Assembly (NCBI GenBank): GCA_003024785.1
Contig: PUQB01000626.1
Location: 79,281-143,280, forward strand
Length of the DNA: 64,000 bases
From: Selaginella tamariscina
Lineage: Eukaryota; Streptophyta; Lycopodiopsida; Selaginellales; Selaginellaceae
Reading direction: 5' to 3'
This document shows, in pieces, positions 1 through 10,700 of the stretch. Each line of letters starts with the position of its first letter. Position 1 is the stretch's first letter. The position numbers were made by a program, and so were the translations under genes. Under the pieces are notes generated by a model that saw only the letters and a program-made list of their open reading frames with translations, did no database searches and was not told the origin of the DNA.

Positions 1-20
1 CTCCCTCCACAAGGAAGAAG

Positions 21-736
21 CGGCGGGATTAATCCCCCCGACTTCCTCGTCGAGAGGCGGCGGGATTAATCCCGCCGTGGACTCCCTCCGAGAGGAAGAG
101 GCGGGATTAATCCCGCCGCCGGATCTTCCTCGTCGGAGAGAGGCGCGGATTAATCCCGCCACTCCCTCCGACGAGGAAGAGGGCGGGATTAATCCCGCCA
201 CAACATTCGACGGGAATAGGGGGCGGGATTAATCCCCCACAACTCTGACGAGGAATAGGGGCGGGATTAATCCCCCCCAACCTGACGACGGGAATAGGCG
301 CGGATTAATCCCCCACAACTCTGACGACGGGGAATAAGCAGCGGATTAATCCCACCACAACTCTGACGACGGGGAATAGCAGCGAGATTAATCCCACCCA
401 CAACTCTCTCTGAAGCTATGATTTCAAAAGATCTCGGGATGAATCCTGCTCACAAATATTTAAAACAGGGAATGGTGGCGAGATTAATCCCGCCACCCCT
501 TCTCTGCCTCCTAAAATGGTTGGCGAGATTAATCCCGTAGATAATTCTTTTTAATAAATTCAAGTAATTCTTTATCAGTTAAGAAGTTATTGACGGGATT
601 AATCCCGCCGCTCTTTTTAAAAGGCGGAGAAGCATTCCGGACTAATTCTGCCATAGCTATCAAAAAGATGGTGGCGGGATTAATCCCGCCACCTTTTCAA
701 AGAGGCAAAAAAAATGGCCGGATTAATCCCGCCGCC
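21..736. repeat. Cluster 1 of an 18-bp palindromic repeat
   Basis: About 17 copies of GGCGGGATTAATCCCGCC or close variants, a sequence identical to its own reverse complement. In the first 400 bp the copies recur about every 40 bp in a monomer that also holds a CTCCCTCCGACGAGGAAGAG-like segment. Further right the spacing widens and the surrounding DNA becomes AT-rich while the palindrome stays recognisable. The conserved core is GATTAATC, and the outer CCCGCC arms vary most. The same motif forms a second cluster further right. No coding function; open frames here are by-products of the repeat. Confidence 0.9.
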
Positions 737-1363
737 CCGGCTAATCAAGAATATTAGTTAGAAGTATATTTAAACAGGATAAATCCCTAACAGAATATAT
801 TGTAATCCTAATGCATTCCTAAATCCCTAAATTCTAAAATTTAAGAGAGAATGTAAGAGAGTGAATCTTTATAAATATATCTAAATTTTTTATAATACTT
901 GTAAACAGCACTGAAGGTGCATGCTTTCTTATAAACAATAGCGCACCCAATTTAATGTCGCTCCTGAGCTGATCACTAAGAAGAAAAAAAAAATCTAAAG
1001 AGTGAAAAATAAAGAAATGAAGAAACCCTTGCCGGAGAAAGAACCAAATCTGAATTTGAGTGGGAAATTAAATGCATTTTCAAATTTACATATCAGACCG
1101 ACAATACTTATGTCAGAAATTCGAAATTTTTGAAAATAACAAAAAAGAAAATTTAAGATGAGTTGAAACAAATAACCGACAGTCTGACATATATACTTCC
1201 AATTCCAATGAGTGTTTTAAAATTGCATTTAATATCATTCAAGTGATTCAAGCTGTTTAATATTACGAAATTTTTGTAATTATTCTACATTCTTAATATT
1301 CAAGTATATATTATTAAGTTTATATTATATATATATATACACTAATACAATAAATAAATTGAT
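737..1363. other. AT-rich stretch without a recognised gene
   Basis: Low-complexity AT-rich DNA following the palindrome cluster. I see no coding exon, RNA gene or clear transposon end here. Confidence 0.5.
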
Positions 1364-2090
1364 ATATTATTATGTATCATTTAAAATATATTCATAGTCT
1401 GTTTATTATTATTATTTTCTTAATTACTCGTTTACATTTCCTACTATTAATGGGATATTCTTTATTATTTTCTTAATATTCAAAGAATATTCCAATATTA
1501 AACCTGATTATCATAATTAAATTAGTCTTATTCTAAATTATCTTAGTAATTATTCTACATTTGTATATATTAATGGGATTTTCTCAATTAATTTGTTATT
1601 ATTTCAAGAATATTCCTATGTTAAACCTTATTATCAATATTGAATTAATATATTATATTAAAACTATATAACTATATATTAGATAAAATAATGTATTATT
1701 ATGTATAATTTAAAATATGTTCATAGTGTGTATATTAATAATATCATTTTCTTAATTACTTGAGTAATTAATCTTCTTTATATTAATGGGATATTCTTTA
1801 TTATTTTCTTATTATTCCAAGAATATTTCAATATTAAACATGATTATCATAATTAATTTAGTTAATTATTTCAATATTTGATCTACATTTGTATATATTA
1901 ATGGGATTTTCTCAATTAATTTCTTATTATTTCAAGAATATTCCAATGTTAAACCTTATTATCAATATTAAATTAATATATATTATTAAAATTATATATG
2001 GCTATATATTAGATAAAATCATATTATTATGTATAATTTAAAATATGTTCATAGTGTGTTTATTAATATTATTTTCTTAATTATTCGATG
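1364..2090. repeat. AT-rich tandem repeat, period about 328 bp
   Basis: The block beginning TATTATTATGTATAATTTAA and running into a TTCATAGT segment starts near 1365, 1694 and 2021, giving a period of about 328 bp and a little over two copies. Each unit also contains a TTAATGGGATATTCT-type segment followed by an AAGAATATTCCAATATTAAAC segment, themselves present twice per unit in diverged form. No coding content. Confidence 0.75.
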
Positions 2091-2149
2091 TTTGTTTTGC
2101 ACACATATATAAATACAATCATAAATTTATATATACACGTGCACACGCA

Positions 2150-3000
2150 TTAGAAGCACTTACAGAGACACATATGCACACACATGCACATTGCCCTAAA
2201 CCAAACTTGAGAAATTATATGTTGCTTCTTTATTAAAAAAACATCATGTTCAACGCATATATGATTTATATGTACTCAGTCTGTGTGTATGTAACACATT
2301 GAATTTACACATATAATATATATGTATGTCTGTGTGTATACACGTGTGTATGTATATATGTGTACTAATATATGCAATGTGTACGATTTTCATTTGTTAA
2401 CACTCTCTCTCTTCTCTCATACATACACAGTGTCACCATGCATAATCCCTTCTCTCATACATACACACCATGCATGATCATGATCCATAATATGTAGCAT
2501 GTCTCTTCTCATACCATGCATGATCCATACTATGTACTAATATTACAATATTATGTATTATGTATAATGTATATCTGTGTATAATATGTATATATATATG
2601 TGTACTAATATATGTAATGCGTACAAAATTAATTTTTTAACACTCACTCCTCTCATACATACACACCATGCATTATCCATCCTAACCCTAAACCCTAAAC
2701 CTTAAACCCTATGTAACACATTGAATTTACACATGTAATATGTATGTATGTCTGTGTGTATACACGTGTATATGTATATGTGTGTACTAATATATGCAAT
2801 GTGTATGAATTTAATTTGTTAACACTCTCTCTCTTCTCTCATACATACACACCATGCATGATCCATAATATGTATTGTCTCTCTTCTCTCATACATACAC
2901 ACCATGTATGATCCATAATATGTACTCTATCTCTCTAATATTAATATGTACTAATATGTATGTATGTCTATGTGTATAATACTATGTGTGTATATATGTA
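2150..3000. repeat. Diverged minisatellite with CA/TG-rich units
   Basis: A block containing ATGTAACACATTGAATTTAC, a GTGTATACACGTGT segment and then CTCTCTCTTCTCTCATACAT occurs near 2290-2440 and again near 2703-2860, with a partial copy between. Near 2683-2710 lie tandem CCCTAAA units, the plant telomere repeat. No coding content. Confidence 0.65.
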
Positions 3001-3117
3001 TCGCTGCACATGAAACTTTAACACTCTCATGGACACACACATGTTAAACCCTTGCAGCATGATTTTTATTCTTGAGGTGTATGTGATACACCCATGCACA
3101 CGCATATAATGAAAGAA

Positions 3118-3240
3118 TATTCATTTAGGGCGAATCTATAGTTTATTCTTTTTAGGGTTTAAATATATTCTTAAAAGGAATATTCGATTAGGGTTAATAT
3201 ATATTCTTTTAGGGTTTAGGTATATTCCTAGGGTTTCAAG
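3118..3240 (+). promoter_or_regulatory. Cluster of telo-box-like TTTAGGG/TAGGGTTT motifs
   Basis: TTTAGGG or TAGGGTTT occurs at least five times in about 120 bp (near 3126, 3151, 3188, 3210 and 3230), separated by ATATATTC-type spacers. This motif is the plant telomere repeat and also the telo-box found in promoters of ribosomal and cell-cycle genes. A GC-rich AAGGCGGCGGAGGCGGCGG segment follows at about 3245, but I see no convincing downstream coding exon, so either a promoter relic or degenerate interstitial telomeric DNA fits. Confidence 0.4.
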
Positions 3241-3370
3241 AAGTAAGGCGGCGGAGGCGGCGGCTGTGAGATCTTTCTCTCTCTCACACGCACACTCCTG
3301 AGTTTATTTATTTATTTTTATTCACATATATATTTATATGTGTGTGTATCTTAATAATATAATTTAGATC

Positions 3371-3402
3371 TCTATCTCTTGCACACACACGCACACTCTT
3401 AT

Positions 3403-3444
<42 letters not shown>

Positions 3445-3709
3445 CTGTGTGTGTTTGTGTTTGTGTCTCTGTATAATTTTATTAATTTATTAATTATCTC
3501 TTGCACACGCACGCACACTCCTGTTTATCTGTATGATTTTATTTGTTTCGCTCACACACGCATACTCACGATATACATATACACACACACACACATATAT
3601 ATACCTATATACATATAATATACATACATATATATTATGTGTACCGGTATTTGTATAATTCTATTTATTTATCTATCTCTTGCGCACACACTCACACTCC
3701 TATACATAC

Positions 3710-3741
<32 letters not shown>

Positions 3742-4193
3742 TGTGTGTGTCTATATAATTTTATTGATTTGTTAATTGTATCTCTCGCACACACACGCAC
3801 ACTCCTGTATATATATATGTGTGTGTGTGTGTTTGTTTATCTGTATGATTTTATTTGTTTCACACACGCATACACACGATATCATATACACACATATATA
3901 TATATACCTATGTACATATATACATACATATATTATGTGTACCAGTATCTGTATAATTTTATTTATTTATCTATCTCTCGCACACACATGCATACTCCTG
4001 TATATACATATACATATACATAAATAAAATATACATATACATATATGTGTGTTGTGTGTGTGTGTGTGTGTGTGTTGTGTGTGTATCTATATAATTTAAT
4101 TTATTTAGCACACACATACGATATACATATATATATATATGTGTGTGTGTGTATCAGTATAATTTTATCTGATTTGTCTATCTCTGACACACA
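3371..4193. repeat. Microsatellite-rich tandem repeat (CA, TA, GT)
   Basis: Repeated units carry an ATCTCTTGCACACACACGCA-like segment, a (CA)n or (TA)n tract, a (GT)n tract and then a TATAATTTTATTTATTTAT-type end. Unit starts are recognisable near 3371, 3500, 3675, 3780 and 3973. Long open frames across this tract (Thr/His/Tyr/Cys-rich) are artefacts of the dinucleotide repeats. Confidence 0.8.
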
Positions 4194-4198
4194 CATGC

Positions 4199-5959
4199 TG
4201 TCATAGTTTTTACTATGACTCCTCTTTACTTTGGATGTTGACTGTTGTTACTACTGTACTATGTTGACAAGCCCTAGATGATGTAGTGAGAAACAACCCC
4301 GCTTAGTGCACTTAGGTGTTTAGGGGTAGTCCGGCCCGGCTGTCCTTAGATATCTCGAGAAACTCTAAGCGAAGGTAGCACTTACCTTCTAGAAAACTCT
4401 TACCTCCGTGTCCCGGTTGGATTAATGGCTAGTTCCGGTGAGTTTGGCATGTCGAATATGCTTAGAAATACCCCAGGTTTGACAGGTAGGGTTTAGGGGT
4501 TGAATGGATAACTCACCAAGTATGTTCCCTCTGGGAATGAGATTTCAGTGCTAGCCACTTATGTAAACAGGAAAACAGGGGGGGGCCTCTGTCACATAAA
4601 TAAGGTAATATATAGGAGTGAGGGTTCCTGGGTTCATGACTGAGCTCGTTACTCTTCTCCCGATGCAAGCTCTAGCTTGTGTCATCAAGGCACAACCCTC
4701 TGTTGTGCCACCCTAACTTCCAGATGCCAGGGGTACGTCCCACCTTCGGGTAGCTTACCCTTAACGTTGGCGAATCCATGCCTGGGAGGTCTTGTGAGAA
4801 TGCACGTTCCAAGAGGCAGAGGTTGAGGCTTTGTCTCCAACCTCCTCCTCCACGTCAAGCTAGGTGAAGCACTCACGGTCAAGCAAGGCACATCCGTGTC
4901 CTTGTCCAACTGTGGGCGTGGGGTCTTGTTTGACAGGTTCACGTTACCTAGTTCCTGAGGGTTTATTGAGGGGTTTCTAGAGTTGGCATTTAGGAGCCAC
5001 GTTTGTGGTACTTGGTGCAACTCTTGAATCTAAGGGCTATGGCATGATAACCCACATCATGGAAGGCAGTGTCACATGGAGATGTGAGACTGGGCTAAAC
5101 GTCACATGGTACAACGCCCGAGGCACGCCCTTTGGGGTTATGTCATGGGCTTATCGCTAAGGGTTGGATACTCTAGCAAACAGGCATGCTTGTGCTTGCA
5201 CTAGGGTGCTAAGCCTTGGGCATCCGCTCAAGGGAGGTTAGGTCTCGTAACTAGGTGTGCTTTTGGCACACTTGGCTAGGGGAGTGTTCTCCTTGGAATC
5301 CAGGGGTTGAACAACATAAGCTCATTAACAGAAGCCCTTTCGTAAGGCACTCGCAAGTCATGTGCTTAGGGTTATCCCAAACCTAGCCTTAGGGAGTTTG
5401 CTTAGCAGAACACTCGTGTCCGCCTACGGCGCACACTCGTGTCCTCACTAAGTACTAGCCCTAGGTCTAGGGTATAACTTGGCCACTCAAACCCTTAGGG
5501 ATTAGTCGTGGTTTAGGGTACCCCTTGTTGCCCTAAAGGGGTTGTACTCCCGGATGAGGGTGATTCCTCAAGGGGTAAGTGACGATGCCTTAGCTCTGTC
5601 TAGGGGTATGTGTGGAACACACGTCTCCTTGATGGGGTTAGGGCATGAGCCTGTCTAGGTCTTCTAGGGCAAGACCCTAAGTCAACTAGGGTTATCCCTC
5701 AAGGGTTTTGGGGCAGACACTCTAGGGAGACTTAGGCTAAACCCTAAGTCAACTAGGGTTATCCCTCAAGGGTTTTGGGGGTAGACACTCTAGGGAGACT
5801 TAGGCTAAACCCTAAGTCTCCTGTCCACTTGGGCATTAGAGTCTAACCTTATGGGTCGTTGGGGTTGTTCTGGGAAACTTAGCGTTGCTCACACAGGGTG
5901 ATGACGCCGAATGGCCACCTGGCAGCCACGTGTTGGCCCTTTGGGTTAAAACTCTGACA
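4199..5959. mobile_element. Solo LTR of an LTR retrotransposon, 1,761 bp
   Basis: The segment begins TGTCATAG and ends CTCTGACA, so it has TG...CA ends with a 5-bp terminal inverted repeat (TGTCA/TGACA). It is flanked by the same five bases, CATGC, at 4194-4198 and 5960-5964. It has a higher GC content than its surroundings, lacks any gag or pol similarity, and sits between a microsatellite tract and the second palindrome cluster. These are the hallmarks of a solo LTR left by recombination between the two LTRs of a full element. Family unknown. Confidence 0.75.
5675..5818. repeat. 67/68-bp tandem duplication inside the solo LTR
   Basis: A unit beginning CCCTAAGTCAACTAGGGTTA and ending GGGAGACTTAGGCTAAA starts at 5675 and 5742, and its first bases recur at 5810. 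The two full copies are almost identical, so this expansion looks more recent than the rest of the LTR. Confidence 0.8.
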
Positions 5960-6008
5960 CATGCACTCTCCTACACACACATATACATATTAGATATTAT
6001 ATGTGTAG

Positions 6009-7021
6009 TGGCGGGATTAATCCCGCCGCTATATGGTGAGACGTGTGTAGCGGCGAGATTAATCCTGCCACTATATGGTTAGACCCTTGGTGACGGGATT
6101 AATCCCGCCGGTATATGGTTAAACCCTCAGTGGCAAGATTAATCCCGCCGCCCTTCAGGCAGGCTATTCGGTTAGCCTCATGAGCGGTGGGATTAATCCT
6201 GCCGCCATTTTAGGCAGGTTATTCGGTTAGCCTCATGAGCGGCGGGATTAATCCCGCCACCCATGAGGCTAACCGAAGAGTGGCGGGATTAATCCCGCTG
6301 GCCATGGCCTGCATGCTGGGCCTAGGCGGTAGGATTAATCCCGCCACCTACGCATGCCCTGCACGGAATCTGACGGGATTTATCATGTCGCCAATGGCAT
6401 GTCTAAAGGGTCTAGGCGGCGGGATTAATCTCGCCGGATTCTGCGTAGGGCATGGGCGTACGACGGGATTAATCCCGCCACTCATGGCTGCGTGATGGGC
6501 TTAGGCAGCGGGATTAATCTCACTGAATTCCGTGCAGGGCATTCATGGGCGGCGGAATTAATCCCGTCGCACGCCCATGCCCTGTGCGAAATCCGGCAGG
6601 ATTAATCCCGCCGCACATGGCCTACGGGAAGGGCCTGGGCGACGGGATTAATCCCGGAGTCTTCAATGCCTGTTGGAGGAATGAATCCCGCCACCCTTCC
6701 TTTTTTTCTCCATTGGTGAGTCGGACCAATCCCAAACGTTTCTGTCTGAGACGTAGAAGGTTTACAACATACCAATGGAGGACTGGGAAGGGTGGAAATT
6801 CATTTAACCATCCCTTACATGGTGGGCGAGATTAATCCCGCCCCTTTCTGGAGTCACTGAAGGGGTGTGCCAAATAAATCCTGCCCAGTTCTCTCTGAGA
6901 CCGAGAAGGGTGGCAAGATTAATTCCGCACTCCCGTTCAAGGCCTCCAGAAAGGTGGCGAGATTAATCCCGCCCACTCTTTCAGGAGGCATTGAAGGGGT
7001 GGCGAGATTAATCCCGCCGCA
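6009..7021. repeat. Cluster 2 of the 18-bp palindromic repeat
   Basis: About 21 copies of the GGCGGGATTAATCCCGCC family at 40-55 bp spacing, with a gap at about 6,695-6,820. The best copies are near 6009, 6239, 6418 and 6461. The spacers are related to each other and partly palindromic too: a TTCGGTTAGCCTCATGAG segment (twice, about 6170-6240) is followed by its reverse complement, and ATGCCCTGCACGG-like and GGGCATGG-like segments alternate. The cluster is thus a nest of inverted repeats. Open frames repeating Gly-Ile-Asn-Pro-Ala are repeat artefacts. Confidence 0.9.
6691..6795. repeat. Long hairpin inside palindrome cluster 2
   Basis: The left arm at 6691-6716 (CCACCCTTCC...CTCCATTGG) and the right arm at 6772-6795 (CCAATGGAGGACTGGGAAGG and on to GTGG) are reverse complements apart from the T-rich middle, with a loop of about 55 bp. 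It occupies the gap in the palindrome array. Confidence 0.75.
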
Positions 7022-7129
7022 CCTTCCATGTGAATATATAGTATTAGTATATATAAGTTGCATATCTCATTTTATTTACTTTTATCATCTTATCATAATA
7101 TTTCGAGTAAAAGCTAGGAATCTATGTAA

Positions 7130-7216
7130 AACTGTCCAGAGCTCACATTTGTGGTGGTTCTAAAACGAAATGTTATCTTTCTTTTGCACTAGCACAAATG
7201 TGAGCTTTGGACAGTT
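7130..7216. repeat. 23-bp inverted repeat with 41-bp loop
   Basis: AACTGTCCAGAGCTCACATT... at 7130-7152 pairs with its reverse complement at 7194-7216 with a single mismatch. It lies just upstream of the broken ParB/methyltransferase-like gene. It could be a tiny foldback element, the terminal relic of a MITE, or a small-RNA hairpin; the sequence alone does not decide. Confidence 0.75.
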
Positions 7217-7358
7217 AATTATCCACTCTTCTCTCTGTGTATTATTTTTGTATATTCGGGTTTATACAAGTGTGTGTGCGTTTTTATATGATTTGTATTC
7301 ATAGTGTATTATTTTGCAGAAGGACGATTTAATTAAACAAGGAGATCGAGTCATTAGT

Positions 7359-10300
7359 ATGGAGTCGTCGTCAAATTCTGGGTAAGAATTAAAATAAAAT
7401 CTGTTATACTCGGATATGTGCTTGAACTAATCATTTTTGTATTCAGATGTGGAATTGAGGTGACATTAAAGACGAGAGCAGGAGAAGAGATGGGCAGGGG
7501 GATTCTGGAATCAACTTGGCCATATTTTAAACTAAACGGGAAGCGCATTGGAACAACCATGGTTGCTGTCAAACTAACCTCTGTCACATCGCATGGACAA
7601 GCAAAACAATGGAAAGTGGGTGTGCTAGTCAAGCATCCGAAAGCATGCTGTGAACCCAGATTGAACGATGCTCGACACATATGCCTTGTTCCATCCAATG
7701 TCACGTTCTCGGATCCAGAGGTCGCCAGTTACAACATTAATTTCGGGTGGTTTTGTCGACTTGTGGATAATGACGTTCACGTGTTCACTAATGATGTTGA
7801 CCTTGGAGTTCTTCTTCAACTCAACGAAAGCCCATCTATGGAGGGGATCCATCTGGATGTCTACTTCGAAGATCTTCAGACTCATCGAGTAGGTGTATTG
7901 TCAGGAGATATTGCTTCACAATACAGAAAATCACAAGTGGAGCAATCGTCCCTCTTCACATTGAAGAAGAACACAGCGACATCATAAGGAGATTGAGAGG
8001 GTGGCTTGGTCTCAGGTTCTTTACAGATCACGTTCAATTTGCTTAGAAATTTCGGGAGCTGGAAGAGTGTGCCGAGAACATTAGAACAGCATCAATCGGG
8101 GATCACACATGTTGATTCGGATCGTAGAAGAAAATCATAGTCGTTTTGTCAGCTGCACCTGTGGCATCATGCTGCAATAAGCCACAAGGAAATGATGTTG
8201 GATGATAGGATTTACGAGTGTAGGGTTAAGTATTGCAGCGTCAACCCAAACTTCAATTACAGGCCACTCAACCAGGAACGTGTAGCTGAGCTCATGGAGA
8301 AGATGAAGGACGACAATTCTTACACCGTTCCACATAATGCTGTTTTGTGCGCATACTATGAGAGAAACAAAGGCGCTGACAAAGTGGATCACAACACCGG
8401 AACAAATGAGGAAGATTCAGACGGAGAATAGAAAATCATCAAGTACTACATCATTAGTGGCCAGCACACAATAACGGCAGCCCAACGACTTCTCGACGAA
8501 CACAACAAAGGAACGATGGCAACAAAACTTTCCGAGCATACCCGTGAGAAGCTGACGAAAAGATCGGCGTTTTTAGCTAAGCCGAATCTCACAATCGAGC
8601 AGTACCATAAGTTATCGGCGGAATGGGACGCTGCAGACACCAACCACTACAACAGCAAAATATGGGAGAAGTTCAAACACACGCGAGCCGTGTGGGAATC
8701 TCTTCAGCGACCACAAAGAGCTACCGCAGGGAATACACAATCTGCGGACTACCGGGTAAGCAAATTGTTTGGGCGGGATTTATCTCGCCGGTATATTAAT
8801 CTGTCTTTTTTCTCAGAGAGTTGAAGAAATTGTAGCAGTTGATTTTGCCCAGGTGGGCGGGAAGGAAACATCCTTTTTGATGATGTTGATTTCTTGTCCC
8901 GAGGATAGGATCTTTGCCAAATGGTTGGGGATTATGGAATCCTTTGCAAAAGGAACACTGAAGAAGAAGCAGACAAGTGAAGGAGCCCTCAGAGAAGTCT
9001 GCAAAGAAACCCAGTAAGACGCCGAAGGCTAAGTCTGTTCAATCTATAAAGGATGTAGACAACGATTTCAAGCTCACATGGTTGAAGCCTTTAAATGGAA
9101 CAACGATGGAGGAGATGGAAGTCTTGGCTGATTTGGTGATTGATGGCAAATTACAATTAACAACAGCAGCCCACCTCTCCTTTTCATCTCAAGGCAATGG
9201 AGTTGAAGACGGTCAGGCACTTCAAGGAGTGGTTGGGAATACACTGCCACAAACTGGGTTGGACCTCGGCTTCAACATACGAAGAGGTCAGCAAATATTT
9301 GCATGTGACAAACGATGATATGCTTGTCGAATGGGTGAATCAATCGGAAGATCTGGGCAAGAATCTATTGCACGCCAACGCCAAAAGGAGAACATTGCGA
9401 TGACGCCTTCTCTTATGGCAGTCCTTCAGCAGCGGAGAACCGAGTTGAACCTTATAAAGGAGGATGCTACGAATCACGACAAGCCCTACAGATGTTTGTT
9501 GTTGGATTCGGAGACTTTATGGGGTACATCACTGCTTGTAGGAAACCGTTTCAATTGTTCGTGATGGATCGGCGGGTGTCAAAAAATCCTTCGACAGACA
9601 GGCACTAGAGGATTTGGTGGAGAAACTTAGCCGTGCAAGCATGTACAAAGAAGGTATTTATTATTGAATTCATACTTGCACTCTTGACTGATATCTACGT
9701 TTTCAGGTATTTATTTCTTGATTCTTGCTCATGTCACCGATACTTTGCCTTCCTTTGCCAAGAGGAATAAACATCGTTGGACAGGATTTTATATGAATGA
9801 TGCTGATCCAAGTGCATTGATTCGGTTGTTCACTTGGTTGTTAGGAATGCGCCAAACAATTTCAAACTTCCAAATGACTGGCCAGGCATCTGTTTGCACT
9901 CCAACGGCCCTGAACCTCCATCCGATACACCGATAGGCTGAGAGTGACGTATTCGGCAATGTACGTTATCCAAACATTACAAGTCAAGCGGCACGGAGCA
10001 TCGTCAACTTGATCAGGGGTCCTCACAGTGATGCGTGGGTTTTTGACTACTGCACTAGGGGGTCCGTCTTGAAGGAGTGTTACCTTCGGATACATGTGTG
10101 TTTGCCGTTGAAAAGGATAAGACCATGGTTGAGGACCTGAACAAGTGGATAGAGGTTCTCAACTGACTACCCCAACGAATCCATAAAGGAGTATTTGAGA
10201 AAGTTCCCTCCGATAAGTGCGATAGCTCTGAAGACGAATCTGGTTCAATGTCGGAGTCTGAGACGAACTTCAATCAGATATTAGACCGGAAGTTATCTCG

Positions 10301-10450
10301 AGGAGTACAGAACATTCACACACTCCATTACCCATGGAAACATCAATAGAAGATACAGAAGATCTTGAACCATCTCACAAGCGGCTTAGACCTTCTTCGC
10401 CTCACTCAGAAGGTAATAGCGAAGAAGAATTGTTAATGAAGTTCTTAGAG
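7359..10450 (+). pseudogene. Broken multi-exon gene with ParB-like and DNA methyltransferase-like motifs
   Basis: I do not recognise a named gene. A short first exon (7359-7381, start MESSSNSG) is followed by a clean GT-AG intron (7382-7446) and a 540-bp open exon. Further plausible introns are 8756-8816 (61 bp) and 9654-9706 (53 bp). Between about 8190 and 8755 the conceptual protein resembles a ParB/sulfiredoxin-fold domain: an RPLNQERVAELMEKM segment and then ISGQHTITAAQRL, cf. the GxHRxxAA signature. Near 10,030-10,130 a TSQAARSIVNLI segment, a VFDYCTRGSVLKE segment and an AVEKD segment resemble the SAM-binding FxGxG and acidic motifs of N4/N6 DNA methyltransferases. ParB-methylase fusions are typical of phages and bacterial mobile DNA. 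No DPPY-type catalytic motif is visible. Reading continues only with several changes of frame, so the copy is dead or poorly sequenced. Both domain calls rest on short motifs and are inference. Confidence 0.45.
8756..8816 (+). other. 61-bp intron carrying one palindromic repeat copy
   Basis: ACCGG|GTAAGC at the left and TTTTTTCTCAG at the right mark a short GT-AG intron. Its centre (8771-8791) is GGGCGGGATTTATCTCGCCGG, a diverged copy of the 18-bp palindrome otherwise found in the two clusters to the left. Confidence 0.6.
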
Positions 10451-10700
10451 TGACGAATAGTTGTAAATGAGTGTAACATAAGGCATTTTTGTATATTTCG
10501 TTTATATTTGTACAGAAAATAAATTCTCAAGGATTAATGAAGCTTTTAGTTCAAACATGGGTCACACATTAACAAGGTAAATAATATACCTTGATAATTT
10601 TAAGGTCAGCTAATTATCATTTTGCAGATGTAATGAAACATTGAGAACATGGATTTTCAGCATTGCATGAGGTAAGAGAGGGGTTTGGCGACAATTTCTT

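Noticed and set aside
3379-4027. Overlapping open frames rich in Thr, His, Tyr and Ile
   Set aside because: They are translations of CA/TA/GT dinucleotide tracts and repeat with the minisatellite unit.
4685-5020. 111-codon minus-strand frame
   Set aside because: It lies wholly inside the solo LTR and matches no protein family I know.
6235-6835. Open frames with recurring Gly-Ile-Asn-Pro-Ala peptides
   Set aside because: The peptide is only the palindrome read in one frame; no composition or context supports a gene.
21-7021. Palindrome clusters as CRISPR arrays
   Set aside because: Repeats are short and diverged, the spacers are related to each other rather than unique, there are no cas genes and the context is a plant nucleus.
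7130-7216. Hairpin as an established microRNA gene
   Set aside because: Stem length is short for a plant miRNA precursor and no expression evidence is available; kept only as an inverted repeat.
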